From Adineta vaga (lineage: Eukaryota > Rotifera): a DNA stretch of 64,000 nucleotides. Position 1 is the first letter of the stretch, and every line of letters starts with the position of its first letter. The notes below the pieces were generated by a model. It was given only the letters and a program-made list of their open reading frames with translations, had not been told where the DNA came from and made no database searches. Made by a program: the position numbers and the translations under genes. This document shows positions 45,336 to 55,891 of the stretch, piece after piece. The stretch spans positions 19,716,001 to 19,780,000 of the forward strand of contig CP075492.1 in the NCBI GenBank assembly GCA_021613535.1, written 5' to 3'.

Positions 45336-48023
45336 TCATATTTGACTAAGTATCTCTTCAAGATGCTTTTTCAGTGTGCTGTCATTGTTTGCCGTTGCTG
45401 TTTGAATGGATTGTTTCAGCAGTGTTGTTGCATACTCTTTGATTTTTGGTATGTTCGATTTTTGATGAATATAATTAACCGACGTATAGATTGGTAAACC
45501 AAGTGTAGCACGTATTGCTTTGTTTTGGATGATTTGTAACCGTTCCCATACTTTGTCACTTGCAGTGAGTAGTACAGGATAACCATACGTAATTAATGTT
45601 CTTGCAATAGCTTTGAAAATATTTATCATCGTCTTTTCGTTTGGTTCTTTGGCTGCGTTTGATAAATATCTTAATAGACTAATTCTTGCAGCCAGCTTCG
45701 TTTCGATGTGACGAAGATGATTTCTCCATTTTAATTGTTTGTCGATGATTACACCCAAATATCTTGTTGCATCAAGCGGTTTAATGTTGACATTATCGAC
45801 TTTTACTACCACAGGATGTTTGTATTTCTTCTTTGGATGTATTGTGAAGTGTATCATCTCTGTCTTTGTTGGTTGTAGTTTTAATTTCCATGATTTACAC
45901 CAGCTTTCGAAAGCGTCTATGGATTTTTGAAGTCTTTTATTTAGGCAAGACATTCTGTTTGATGAAGTCCATAATGCTGTATCGTCGGCGAATAAACCAT
46001 GTTCAGTATATTGTGGTAAACCATTCATCGAGTCTGCTGTATATATAATGTATAATAGTGGCGATAAAGGAGACCCTTGTGGTGTTCCACTTTGTAATTT
46101 AAATGGACGTGATAATACATTTTCTAATTCTATTGCAGCTGTTCTATTGTCGAGGAAAGAAATAAGGTAATTGATGATGTATTGTGGAAGACGAAGATCA
46201 TAAAGTTTGTAGATTAGACCATCATGCCATACAGAGTCAAAGGCTGCCTTGATGTCGAAGAAGATAACAGCTGAATGTCGTCTTCGTTCTAATCGATGCA
46301 GTTGTCCCTTTGCATAGCGTTCAAGCCTAACTATATTGTACATTGTGCTCTTCTTTGAACGAAAGCCAGCTTGATGTTCTGGTAGAATATTTCTTCGTTC
46401 TATTTCGAGCATCAGTCGTTGTTTTATGATCTTTTCGAGCAGTTTTCCTAAGCAGCTAAGTAGACTAATTGGACGATAACTGGATGTATGTTGCTTGTCC
46501 TTCTTTGGTTTTAATAGCAAGATAATGTTCGCTTTCTTCCAAATGTCAGGAATGTGACCATACATAAGAATTAAGTTAAACAACGCTGTTAGGTGTTGTA
46601 TAAATAATTCTGTATAGTTCTTAATACACCGATTGTGCACATTGTCTGGACCATTTGAACTATTACGAAGTTTCTTTATATGCCATTGTACTTCTTTAGT
46701 TGTAATAGGATTCCAATGCTTTTGTTTTAATGAATGCAACATATCTCTCTTGATTTTGTTTGTTTGTTTCGTTACTTGATCATGAAATGGTATCGTATTC
46801 GACGTTTGGGAATAGACTTCATTTTCGAAGTAATCAGCGAATAAGTCAGCCTTTTCCTTGTCTAGTGTTGCTGTTTGGTTGTTGTATTTCATGATGCTTG
46901 GATATGTTTGTTTAATTCTTTTGTTGTGGAATCTGCGAACTGTACGCCATACTTCATCTGAATACATCTTCTTGTGACACAAAGTCGACATCAATTTCTT
47001 GAAGTTGTTCTTTCTGTCATTTTTAAGTGAATTTGTTAGTAGGACCTTGGTGTTGTAATACTGATCTTTCACAGTGTATTCTCCGGTCTTCTTCCAACGT
47101 CTATACAGTTGATGTTTTAATGTTATAAGACGTTGTGTTGCTTCACTTAACTTGACGTTTGTATTCATTTGTTTTCCAGTTGGTATGGCTTCTTTGGTTG
47201 CTACCGATATACAGTTTGTAATGAAGTCGGTATATTCTTCTATATCTGCTTGTTGTACAGGACTAGTTTTGTTCCACATCTTCAGTTGTGTGTCTAAGCT
47301 GCTTCTATATTGGATCCAATCTGCTTTTTTAAAATTTAATGATATTCTTGGGCAAGACGGCTTGAATTGAGCTTTTAAAGATATATCGAAGGTTAAAGGC
47401 TTGTGTCCACTTAATACACCTATTGTTGGATGTGTTTCGACATTTGAAATAAATGAAAATAATGGTTGACTGGCAAGTATCCAATCTAACTTTTCTTCAT
47501 AATCGTTCTTCTCAAATGTTGTATAATCATCGTCGACACAGTTCAAGAAGCCTTCGTTAATCAGTTCGAGAAGCTGTTTTCCTCTTGCATTTGTTTTTCT
47601 TGAACCCATTTGATTTAATGTAGCATTTAAATCACCCATTATAATACAGTTGTTGTTTAGATTATATAAATCATGGAATACATCGACGCTAAGTTTCGCT
47701 TTCGGCGGAATATAAATCGATGCCACCAAGATTGCCTTGGATGATTTCATTTCGAGTTGTACTGCTATTAATTCGTTGTTTTCCACTGTTTTATTCACTA
47801 TTTCTCGACATTTGATGTGTTGTTTGACTGCTAATAACACTCCTCCACCAGTTTTCCCTACTCGATCATTTCTATAAACGTTGTAACCATCGAGAGAGAA
47901 CTGTTGTTCACTTCTTAGGTTAGTTTCATTCACTGAAATGATGTCGTATTGAGAAAATCTGGCTACGAGTTCATCTTTGTGTTTGTTAATAGAGTTGATG
48001 TTGATATGACATATGTTAATCAT
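45336..48023 (-). CDS. ORF2 endonuclease-reverse transcriptase of the Jockey-like element
   Basis: 895 residues. The N-terminal APE-type endonuclease shows NINSINKHKDEL, the catalytic Glu in SVNETNL, YIPP, GDLNATLNQMGS and SGHKPLTFD. The reverse transcriptase shows SSYRPISLLSCLGKLLEKII, QAGFRSKKST, FFDIKAAFDSVWHDG (motif A), SGTPQGSPLSPLLYIIY (motif B) and LFADDTALWTS (motif C), followed by a thumb region and a short C-terminus without RNase H. The enzyme nicks target DNA and copies element RNA from the nick. All catalytic motifs are present. Jockey clade is the best guess from this layout; the related copy at 53.5-54.9 kb is decayed. Confidence 0.92.
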   Translation of the reverse strand: MINICHININSINKHKDELVARFSQYDIISVNETNLRSEQQFSLDGYNVYRNDRVGKTGGGVLLAVKQHIKCREIVNKTVENNELIAVQLEMKSSKAILVASIYIPPKAKLSVDVFHDLYNLNNNCIIMGDLNATLNQMGSRKTNARGKQLLELINEGFLNCVDDDYTTFEKNDYEEKLDWILASQPLFSFISNVETHPTIGVLSGHKPLTFDISLKAQFKPSCPRISLNFKKADWIQYRSSLDTQLKMWNKTSPVQQADIEEYTDFITNCISVATKEAIPTGKQMNTNVKLSEATQRLITLKHQLYRRWKKTGEYTVKDQYYNTKVLLTNSLKNDRKNNFKKLMSTLCHKKMYSDEVWRTVRRFHNKRIKQTYPSIMKYNNQTATLDKEKADLFADYFENEVYSQTSNTIPFHDQVTKQTNKIKRDMLHSLKQKHWNPITTKEVQWHIKKLRNSSNGPDNVHNRCIKNYTELFIQHLTALFNLILMYGHIPDIWKKANIILLLKPKKDKQHTSSYRPISLLSCLGKLLEKIIKQRLMLEIERRNILPEHQAGFRSKKSTMYNIVRLERYAKGQLHRLERRRHSAVIFFDIKAAFDSVWHDGLIYKLYDLRLPQYIINYLISFLDNRTAAIELENVLSRPFKLQSGTPQGSPLSPLLYIIYTADSMNGLPQYTEHGLFADDTALWTSSNRMSCLNKRLQKSIDAFESWCKSWKLKLQPTKTEMIHFTIHPKKKYKHPVVVKVDNVNIKPLDATRYLGVIIDKQLKWRNHLRHIETKLAARISLLRYLSNAAKEPNEKTMINIFKAIARTLITYGYPVLLTASDKVWERLQIIQNKAIRATLGLPIYTSVNYIHQKSNIPKIKEYATTLLKQSIQTATANNDSTLKKHLEEILSQI

Positions 48024-49404
48024 CTTCTTGGCTTAGTTTTGCCTCCTTAGTTGCTGTATTATCTAAGGAGCTGTTTGCAGAAATGTTTCTTTTGTTTCTT
48101 TCTTTTGATTCTTTTCGTTGTGGTTTTGCATTTGATATAATTTCAATTGATGACGTTGATGGTTTCGATGATGTATCGTTGTTCGTTGTTGCATTTTGTC
48201 TTTTTTGTTTTTCATTGTTCATGTGTTTGACTACTTGACTCTCTTGTGATGAATCTGAATCAGATACGGATAGAGGTTCGTCAAGTACTGTGCCCTGTCG
48301 TTTGGTGATTGCTTTTTCGATTTTTTCGATTTTTTGTTGTAGTGTTTTGAATAATCGATTTGTCGCTTCTTCGATCATTTTCTCCATTTTGTTACTTAAC
48401 ATGTCTAATAAAACGTCGAACATGTCCTTTTGTAGTTGTTGTTGTTGTGATGCACTTGGTAATAATGGGAATTCATTCAGATCATGTAATGCAGGTGCTG
48501 TTGTAACAGGATTAAAAGCTGTTGAATATTGGTTCACCATATTCTTCATTCTTTTGTCTTGTTCTTGGTATGATGGACAATCTGTGGATGTAGCTAAATG
48601 TTTACCGCTGCAGTTACAGCATTTAATTTTGTCATCAGCAGCATTACATTGATCCAACTTGTGATTATCTCCACATCGAGAACATACCTGATTCTTGGTC
48701 TTGCAGTATTTGGCGATGTGATTGTATTTCATGCAGATGTAGCACTGTAATGGTTTTGTATTTTGTGTTGCTGCTTCTGCTAAGAAATGCATCGAATCGA
48801 CCTGAAGACCAGCGTATACAAATGTATTTCGATTTGTTGCATCACTAAATGTAATTTTTAATGTTCTTGTTGGTGTATTTCCATCTCTGGTTGTTAGTCT
48901 CGTTACTTCGATAACATCAAGACCAACATTCTTTAATGCATCTATAATTCGATCGTTTGGAATTTCTAAATCGACCTTCTTTACGAATGCAACTTTTTCC
49001 GTATCTTTGATACGTTGTATAGATCGAGGAACAAACACTTTCGAATTTGCTTGACCATTTGAAGATAACACTTTTGGTAGATCATTTAGCATTCGATTAA
49101 ATGATTTGACATCGGCAGCTTGTAATGTAAATATTCCTGTGCGACTAAGTTGAATATCACACACCTTAATGTCGCTCATGTGCTGTTTTAAAATGTCATT
49201 TAATTGTAATTTATTTAAATTAATACCTTCAATGATAAGGGGAGCAATGGAGAATTTCGATTGGCCGGATTTAGCAGCCAATGGATTTCCATTAACCCTG
49301 GATAATGTTGTAGTCTGGGTTGTTTTTCTTTGAAGATTTTTATCTTCTAAACTTCGATTTCTTCTATTGGCACCGGCACCGCCGGTGCTCGTTTTTACCG
49401 GCAT
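48016..49404 (-). CDS. ORF1 gag-like protein of the Jockey-like element
   Basis: The likely start is MPVKTSTGGAGANRR at 49404; the open frame extends further upstream to 49572, but that part is hydrophobic and lies in the 5' leader. The protein is about 462 residues: a basic N-terminus, a central RNA-binding-like region, then three Cys/His knuckles in tandem (CYICMKYNHIAKYC, CSRCGDNHKLDQC, CCNCSGKHLATSTDC). A coiled-coil segment (FDVLLDMLSNKMEKMIEEAT) and a Ser/Asn/Lys-rich tail follow. The knuckles bind element RNA in related proteins. Its stop overlaps the start of ORF2 (ATGATTAA), implying reinitiation or stop-start translation. Confidence 0.85.
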   Translation of the reverse strand: MPVKTSTGGAGANRRNRSLEDKNLQRKTTQTTTLSRVNGNPLAAKSGQSKFSIAPLIIEGINLNKLQLNDILKQHMSDIKVCDIQLSRTGIFTLQAADVKSFNRMLNDLPKVLSSNGQANSKVFVPRSIQRIKDTEKVAFVKKVDLEIPNDRIIDALKNVGLDVIEVTRLTTRDGNTPTRTLKITFSDATNRNTFVYAGLQVDSMHFLAEAATQNTKPLQCYICMKYNHIAKYCKTKNQVCSRCGDNHKLDQCNAADDKIKCCNCSGKHLATSTDCPSYQEQDKRMKNMVNQYSTAFNPVTTAPALHDLNEFPLLPSASQQQQLQKDMFDVLLDMLSNKMEKMIEEATNRLFKTLQQKIEKIEKAITKRQGTVLDEPLSVSDSDSSQESQVVKHMNNEKQKRQNATTNNDTSSKPSTSSIEIISNAKPQRKESKERNKRNISANSSLDNTATKEAKLSQEDD

Positions 49405-50961
49405 ACAAACCAAAAAACCAAGCACCAATCTCCAAATAAATGCAGATTCAGCAAAAAAAAACCGACAGTTGACGATGAAAAACCAAAGATTTAGAGAGAG
49501 AGCAGAAAAAAGTTTGAGGACAAAACTTGAAAGAGAAAATTTGTATAACCCTAGCTGAATGCGACTTATCACCAGCTAGTTAGAAAGAGAAGTGAAGATT
49601 CCTCTTGGAATGTTAAATTCTTTCATTTGAATTGTATGTAATAGATCGAAAGAATTCTTCCAGTTGCTGATGAAATTGAAAAAGACAATTTTTCTTATAT
49701 TTTATCAAAAAAAACGTATCATAATATATCTGATGGTCATTTATGGTTTTCAATCTTTTCTCGTCCACCATCGAATCAATTCTCGCGTGTTCAACGATGT
49801 ACATGCTGTTTTGTTTTATTCTTTTCTGCAATGTTACTCAATATAATGTATTATGATTTATCGAATCAACCGAAAACATCAGAAAATCTTCTTCTTCAAT
49901 TAGGTCCTTTAAAAATCACACCACAACAAGTATTTGCTGCACAATTTCATTTCTTTGTTCTTCTCATAAAAATTCTTGATTTTTAGATTGGAATTGGAAT
50001 AATGGTTGAATTGCTCACATTTATTCCAAGTATTTTAATTGTTCAAGTTTTTCGTCGAATTCGACCACGTCAACAAATTTCTCCAATAGAGAACTTGTTC
50101 ATGAAAATGAAATCATCTTTTGAAAAAGCAAATTTCAATTCAATAAAGAAAAAATCATCTGAATTTCTATTTCCATGGTGGTGTATTTTTATTGCTTATA
50201 CACTTTCAATAATGATTATTATTCTTTCGATATTTTTCATAATTGTAATTACGAGGAATTGAATTCGGTGAGGATAAAACACAAAAATGGTTAACATCTG
50301 TTCTTACGGGCTTTCTTTCTTCAATTTGTCTCATTCAACCAATCAAAGTTTGTTTATTTATTTATTTCTCCTCTTATCTTCTCATTTGTTTTTCTATTCA
50401 TAGATCATTTGTTTAGCGATATTCTTTGCATTATTCATTCGAAGATCAACAAATGATAAAGAAGAAAAGCAGTTTGTGGTTGATGATCAAATTGATTTTC
50501 ATGATTATGTTAATTCAACTGAAATTTGTTTATTTTCTTCTCAATCTTCTAAACGTATTTATCGTTTGAGTCAAAATCAAATTGAATTTGCACGTGAACA
50601 ACGTCTTCAACAACTTGAAATGTTCAAAATTTTAAAAGAATTTTTCGTTTATTTTCTCTTTGCATTACTTGTTTTTCTTATAACTTATTCAAATCAAGAA
50701 CCAAATTCGTTTTTACAAGTTCAACATTTACAAAGATATTTTCTCAATCGAAGACAAACTCAACTTGATTATACAAAAGTTTGTTTCATAATAGAATTTC
50801 AATTCCAAAGAAATATCTTTTTGTTTATTAAGATTTCAACGATTGATCAATATTGGAATTGGTTACGAATGAATTTTATTGAAAATCTTCGTGCTCAACA
50901 ATGGTACAACGGTGATATTCCTCAATATTTAAATGGATTTTTAAATGATAAATACTATTAG

Positions 50962-51224
50962 TGATCCCTTCTTCTTGTGAATTGATCTTTTGTGATTTTC
51001 TTATTTCTGATGTTGCTATTAATGATCTTTTTTGTTTTGTGATTTGGTCTATTTGTAGTCTGATTTGCTTACGTACTGATGTACTTATGATATTCTAATT
51101 CGAACAATACACACTTGGAAGAAAATGAATTAAAACCGAACTGGCTTTGAAAAAAAGACTTTGAATCAAAATAATGCGCGTGAATAGTAGCTACTCTTTG
51201 TGTCAAACTTCCAATGCAGAAAAT
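50962..51224. other. Unassigned sequence after the polycystin-like gene
   Basis: AT-rich. No continuation of the polycystin domain is found here on either strand. Confidence 0.4.
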
Positions 51225-51365
51225 GGTAGGATAGAACATGTTTTTAGAAATTCGGGTAGGGTCGGGCGGGTTGAAAATTGGCGTGGGTCGGGTCGGGCGG
51301 GCTGGAAATCTTCACGGGTAGGGTCGGGCGGGTTTAAATTTTTACGGGTAGGGTTAGGGTACCAC
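51225..51365 (+). repeat. GGGTAGGGTCGGGCGGG direct repeats (G-quadruplex-prone)
   Basis: Four imperfect copies of CGGGTAGGGTCGGGCGGGTT are spaced about 35-45 bp between 51252 and 51360, separated by AT-rich spacers. They sit immediately upstream of a hAT transposase remnant and are probably its subterminal region. The G-run spacing fits a quadruplex. Confidence 0.65.
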
Positions 51366-51482
51366 TTCTCGTACCCTTGCAGGTCTCTATTGCTTTGCAG
51401 TTGCACGGTGCGGGTCGACAAGAACACAATGATACAATAGCTGAAACATTGCCGATAGCCACAGCCAACAACAACAGTCCTG

Positions 51483-51832
51483 GTGTGGAAAAGAAAGGCT
51501 CTCTTCGCTTTCCCGAAAGATAACGAGCCTTTAGTCAAAAGAACACGATCTAATACAAGTGAACAAACCGAAGAAGAAATACTCCTGTTCTCCAAAGAGA
51601 CATCCGATGATTGTAGTCTGATTTTTGCAAAAGCGACGATCTACCCATATCTAAATTTTACTTGCTCGTCGTCTTTTGTGTGTACCGGCGACGATAGCAC
51701 CAGTGGAACGGGTGTTTTCTACAAGTGGATTCGTGATGCGACCACACAGAGGACACACGTCTAAAGAAATGTTGACTAAATTAACATTTCTTAAGTCGAC
51801 TTGTCCACGTAACGGTCCACCAGTGTGAGGAA
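51483..51832 (+). pseudogene. hAT transposase C-terminal remnant
   Basis: Read across a frame change near 51680-51705, the sequence ends with the classical hATC block PVERVFSTSGFVMRPHRGHT followed by SKEMLTKLTFLKS and a stop near 51828. Upstream, EEILLFSKETSD and FAKATIYPYL correspond to the region before that block. N-terminal and catalytic parts are missing. It is a different subfamily from the intact element at 5.7-9.0 kb (VERVFSTSG versus SNAFTEGVFN). Confidence 0.75.
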
Positions 51833-52160
51833 AGTCGACATATGCAATTGGAGAAAACCAATATATACATCTTGTAGAGCATCATCGATAACGTCGGAAA
51901 GCACATTTTTTAACTCAATGGGTGATTCTTTCTTTAAAAGAAACTTGGTGGTACGAGATGCACTCGAAGAACCAGTTATAACTAGGAAATACGCCTTGAT
52001 TATGATCTGATTTTTTTCCACTAAGAGATGTTATTGTTTCTAAAGCTGATTATATGCCGCACATGCAACTCACATGGACTCTTCATTTATGTCGTTAAAT
52101 TTGAGATTCATCGTTTCTTCAAAAAAATATTCGCTTTGATAAAGTAGTGCACTTCTGAGT

Positions 52161-53387
52161 GTGATTCCGTCACGGAAAATACTCTGTAATTCTTTTTCTG
52201 CCTTAAGTAGGAAAGTTTAGATTTCGTCCATATATCCCCCAACGCTAGTTTTTCATGCTCTATCGGATGCACTGCATTGCTTTTTAAACAGCGTTCAAGT
52301 TACTTCGAACGAGTGTGACGGAATCACCAATAAGTAATCAATTTGTTTACCTGAATTAGCAAAAACACTTTTTTTTCTTATAATATCTTACTAATTAATA
52401 AACAGAGTGCGCAGAAGATTCAAGTGCAGCATAGATCAGAGTGTAGGTGTGGTTTTTACTGTGAGTATGAGTTGGAAGAGGATGTCGATTCGGAAGGAGA
52501 TAGGTGTGTGGGTGGGAAATAGTGTGGGTGTGCAGGAGTAATGGTATGGGTATGCGAGGATATGGGTATGATCGTGGGTGAAGACAGAATCAGTATGTAG
52601 TCATACTTGTCGAAACTAGCACTCACTTCCCATCTTTCCGCCACACACCCATGCGGATACCTATATCCACCCACACATATACCCTCACCGGCATCCGTAT
52701 CTGCCCATACCCATACCAGTACCGAGGCTCACAGTTACTCACACCTAAGCCGATAGTCTGAGTGACATCCACAGAAACACCCATAATCACTTTTACCACT
52801 AGTATGCTCATCACTCATACTCTCACTCTCATCCACACCCATACTTCAAAGAAATGATGCTTTGGTGTTATTACGGCTATTAGAAATAGTTTCACTAATT
52901 ATTTCGCCCTTCATAATGTTTATATATCAACTTTGGGGAACTATATTTATGTTTTCGGATAAATAGAATTTCTTTAAATTTCAACATTTTTAAACTGTGA
53001 TTCCATCACGGAAAAAAGTGATTCCATCACGAACCATTTTTCTAACTGCAGAGCCATGTTATTATATACTTTAATTTTGTTCATTCCTGTGGGTAGCTAG
53101 TCATAAGGGCTATAACTTTTACATACAAAAGTTCTTTGTTACACTTACAGTTTCGCTAAACTTTTCAAGTCTTGTCATGGCGCTGGAAATGCATTACCAT
53201 TTTTGCTGATTCCGTCACGGGCATATTTTTCAATTTTAAACTCATAAAAGCAGAACGAAATTTAATGAAACTTTTGCGAGATGTAGGGCTAGGTAGCTCG
53301 TATATCTTACAAAAGTAATCAACTTTAACCGACTAGAATGTGCTGAGATATTGAGAAGACAAGAGGAAAAAACGTGATTCCGTCACG
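52161..53387. repeat. Dispersed palindromic 14-mer GTGATTCCGTCACG, six copies
   Basis: Copies at about 52161-52174, 52315-52328 (inverted), 52997-53010 and 53018-53031 (both GTGATTCCATCACG), 53207-53220 (CTGATTCCGTCACG) and 53374-53387. The outer GTGA/TCAC halves are complementary, so each copy is a small inverted repeat with a non-palindromic core. The surrounding DNA is non-coding, and the copies straddle the degenerate telomere-like repeat. Confidence 0.75.
52440..52850. repeat. Large degenerate telomere-like foldback
   Basis: A left half of G-rich degenerate hexamers (GTGTAGGTGTGG, GTGTGTGGGTGGG, ATATGGGTATG) and a right half of C-rich counterparts (CACACACCCATG, CCCATACCCATACC, ATCCACACCCATAC). 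It is about 410 bp in all, the largest and most diverged member of the family. Confidence 0.7.
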
Positions 53388-53540
53388 CTTGGACAGGTCG
53401 AAGTGCAATATAGAACTTTTGAATACGAGTTAGGTGCTTTTATCTTCCTCATCTCTTCTCAGTCGTGTTAGTGTGTCATCTGCATTAAAATTGAAAGCCT
53501 GAAAACATTTAATAAAAGAAGAACATTAACATAAAAATAT

Positions 53541-54854
53541 TTGATTTTGGAGCCGGAGCTGCCCATCTCTGACTCTCAAACTGCTGACACACTACCATTT
53601 CATGACCAAGTGACACGCCAAGCAAACAACATCAAGAATGGAATGATAAAATCGTCAAACAGGACCAAGTGGAAGTTAATAAAATTAGAAGAAGTTAAAC
53701 GATACATAAAACAACTTCGAAACAGTTCCACTGGTCCAGATAACATTCACAATAGGTGTTTGAAGAATTATTCAAAATTACTCGTACAGCATCTAACAAA
53801 TCTGTTCAATGCAATTTTGAATCAAGGCTATATTCCAGCAAGGTGGAAAGAGGCCAACATTATTCTTCTCCTAAAGCCGAAGAAAGACAAACAACACCCG
53901 TCCAGTTATCGGCCGATCAGTCTCCTTAGCTGCTTGGGCAAACTATTGGAGAAAATCATCAAACAACGTTTTATGCTGGAATTAGATCGACGAAACGTAT
54001 TACCACAACATCAAGCCGGCTTTCGACCAGGAAAAAGCACAGTATACAACATCGTCAGACTAGAAAGATTCGCTGTAGGACAACTAAGACGACCCAGTCG
54101 AAGACGTCACTCAGCTGTAATTCTGTTCGACATCAAAGCTGCTTTTGATTCAATCTGGCATGATGGTTTAATATACAAGCTCAACGATCTACGCCTTCCC
54201 CAATACATCACCAAATACCTGATCTCCTTCTTAAACAATAGAACGACTGCAATTGAAATAGAAAACATCTTATCTCGTCCCTTCAAGTTTATGAGCAACA
54301 CTCCACAAGGATCTCCGTTATCACCACTACTTTACATCACTTAGATCCAGATTACAAAAATCCATCGATGCATTCGAAAGTTGGTTAAAGTCGAGAACAC
54401 ATTAATCAAACCATTGGATCACACTCGATACTTGGGTGTTATTATAGACAAAAGATTAAAATGGCGAATGCATCTCGAACATATTGAAGCCAAGATTGCT
54501 CCTTGGATCGGTCTTCTTCGATATCTATCGAGATCAGCACAAGAACAAAACAACAAGACTATGATAAATGTCTTCAAATCAATTGTACGCACAGTCATCA
54601 TATACGGCTATCCTGTCCTGCTCACAGTCGATCAAAAAATATGGGATCGTTTACAAATCATGCAGAACAAAGCAATCAGAGCTGCATTAGGTTTACCCAT
54701 ATACACATCGGTCAAATACATCCATCAGATCAGCAACATCCTCAAGATCAAGGACTATGCAGTAGCACTTCTTAAACAAGCAGTTCAAGCAGCAACAAAC
54801 AACTGCGACATTACGCTTAAGAATCATCTAGTACACATACTAGAAAACATTTAA
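53541..54854 (+). pseudogene. 5'-truncated, internally deleted copy of the Jockey-like RT
   Basis: Closely related to ORF2 at 45.3-48.0 kb, starting in the linker before the RT (TLPFHDQVTRQANNIK). Motif A is kept (LFDIKAAFDSIWHDG) and so is motif B (NTPQGSPLSPLLY), but the sequence then jumps from LLYIT to RLQKSIDAFESW. The catalytic FADD motif is therefore deleted, and a second deletion removes the segment before KVENTLIKPLDHTRYLGVII. The C-terminal thumb region is intact to a stop at 54852-54854. It is non-functional. The divergence of the protein sequence indicates a separate subfamily copy. Confidence 0.85.
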
Positions 54855-55891
54855 AAGAAATCACCAAAGTCGTATTATATAGAAGCGTCGATAAACTCGA
54901 TCATTCTTGTGTCGGCCGAATCTATACAAAAATCGTTATATCGGAATAACGTACGAAGCGTTTGGTATATATGCAACAACGTATACAATATAAAACGAAT
55001 TCAATCCAGCTGACTATTCTTTCGATCGTTTTTTTTTCGTTCTGTCTTCTTTTCATATGTAATATGGAATCGATTCAACGTGTTTGCTGACTCTTTCACT
55101 ACTACCAAATCTTCCACGCGTTCTTATACCTAATACGAAAAAAATTCAATGCATTTACCGATTAAACTGTAACCGTTTAAATTCTCTTTCCTTTCCTTCA
55201 ACTTCTTTTTCTTATCATAACACATCACGGACGCACATCACTACCATACACAAACCATATTGTCTCCGTGTTTACTTTCTCATCCTTTTCTTCTAGGACA
55301 AAAGACATACGTCATGGATCCTGTCTTCTTTCGTTTTTCGTGTAACAACTAACCGTTGATCTATGGCTTATGCAGTAATGTTACACGAAATGAAACTGTG
55401 TTACCTAAAAAAAATATTTCGAACTAGGAGTATATATCGAACTAATCGATCGAAAAAGAAAGAAATCGGTTGTCGTTCGATAAAAATCGTGATTAATCGG
55501 TATTTTTTGTTGTTATATTGCCGTTCTACTCTTGTGCAACATCATACTACTTGATATGAAACTCAGTTTCATCGATTATATGATGGCGAATATTTATCCT
55601 TCTTATCACAACTGACTTTGATCGTAAATTGTACGGATATCTTCTTAAGATTATAAAAAAAAATACTTAAATATATGTACCATATATAATTTCTTTGAAA
55701 CCAAATTCTTTCTTTTTTATGATTAATTCGATCAGTAAGAAAAGTATGATAAGTACCTTTGCTGTTGATTTTGTAACTAGATATAATATAATAAAAAGTA
55801 GAGAAAGTGTATGTAGGCGTTGATTATGTAAAAAGGATATAAAGTCATTTATTGCAGTCAGTTTCTATTCATCAGTTTTATTCGTCGTATA
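54855..55891. other. Intergenic, putative upstream region of the CD225-like gene
   Basis: No gene is supported. A TATA-like GGATATAAAG at 55834-55843 lies about 50 nt before the ATG at 55892, followed by a short leader. An open frame at 55084-55296 is Ser/Asn-rich and probably random. Confidence 0.4.

Larger units (their letters stand above)
44777..49594 (-). mobile_element. Full-length Jockey-like non-LTR retrotransposon
   Basis: About 4.8 kb on the minus strand with a poly(A) tail (the T run 44775-44791 on the plus strand) and a perfect 12-bp target duplication AAGATTCCTCTT at 44765-44776 and 49595-49606. It contains ORF1 (gag-like, zinc knuckles) and ORF2 (APE endonuclease plus reverse transcriptase, no RNase H), overlapping by 8 nt. 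It landed inside an intron of the polycystin-like gene that, without it, would be 52 nt long with intact GT and AG. Both ORFs are uninterrupted, so the copy is young. Confidence 0.92.
38931..50961 (+). pseudogene. Polycystin-1-like gene, truncated and interrupted
   Basis: Open exons, read with GT-AG introns of about 50 nt, give a recognisable order. A REJ domain comes first (38940-39860; WRFEVIYTFLNETSTSVLNF, NGSCSINPLNGTTTTAFNIS, CSNWFDSDGVRDYTLYG). A juxtamembrane region and a GPS-like motif follow (CYSTHLTTFAGGF, 41580), then the first helix (TMICTIIIFIILLFYS). A PLAT/LH2 domain comes next (41800-42030 and 44638-44762; DGYFYQIIVFTGQ...IRIWHDNS / SSASWFLKYLIIQDLQT). Then come SDGHLWFSIFSRPPSNQFSR (49645-49929), further helices, GIEFGEDKTQKWLTS and the start of the polycystin domain (YWNWLRMNFIENLRAQQWYN). 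Defects: no exons before the telomere-like repeat, a 2.6-kb insertion in the PLAT domain without usable splice sites, a frame change near 50245, and a stop at 50959-50961 where the channel part should follow. Intact relatives are large ciliary or sensory surface proteins. Confidence 0.85.

Noticed and set aside
45739-48652. Plus-strand frames inside the Jockey-like element
   Set aside because: Shadows of ORF1 and ORF2 on the minus strand.
52456-52814. Minus-strand frames rich in His/Pro or Tyr/Gly at 52.5-52.8 kb
   Set aside because: They arise from the degenerate telomere-like foldback.
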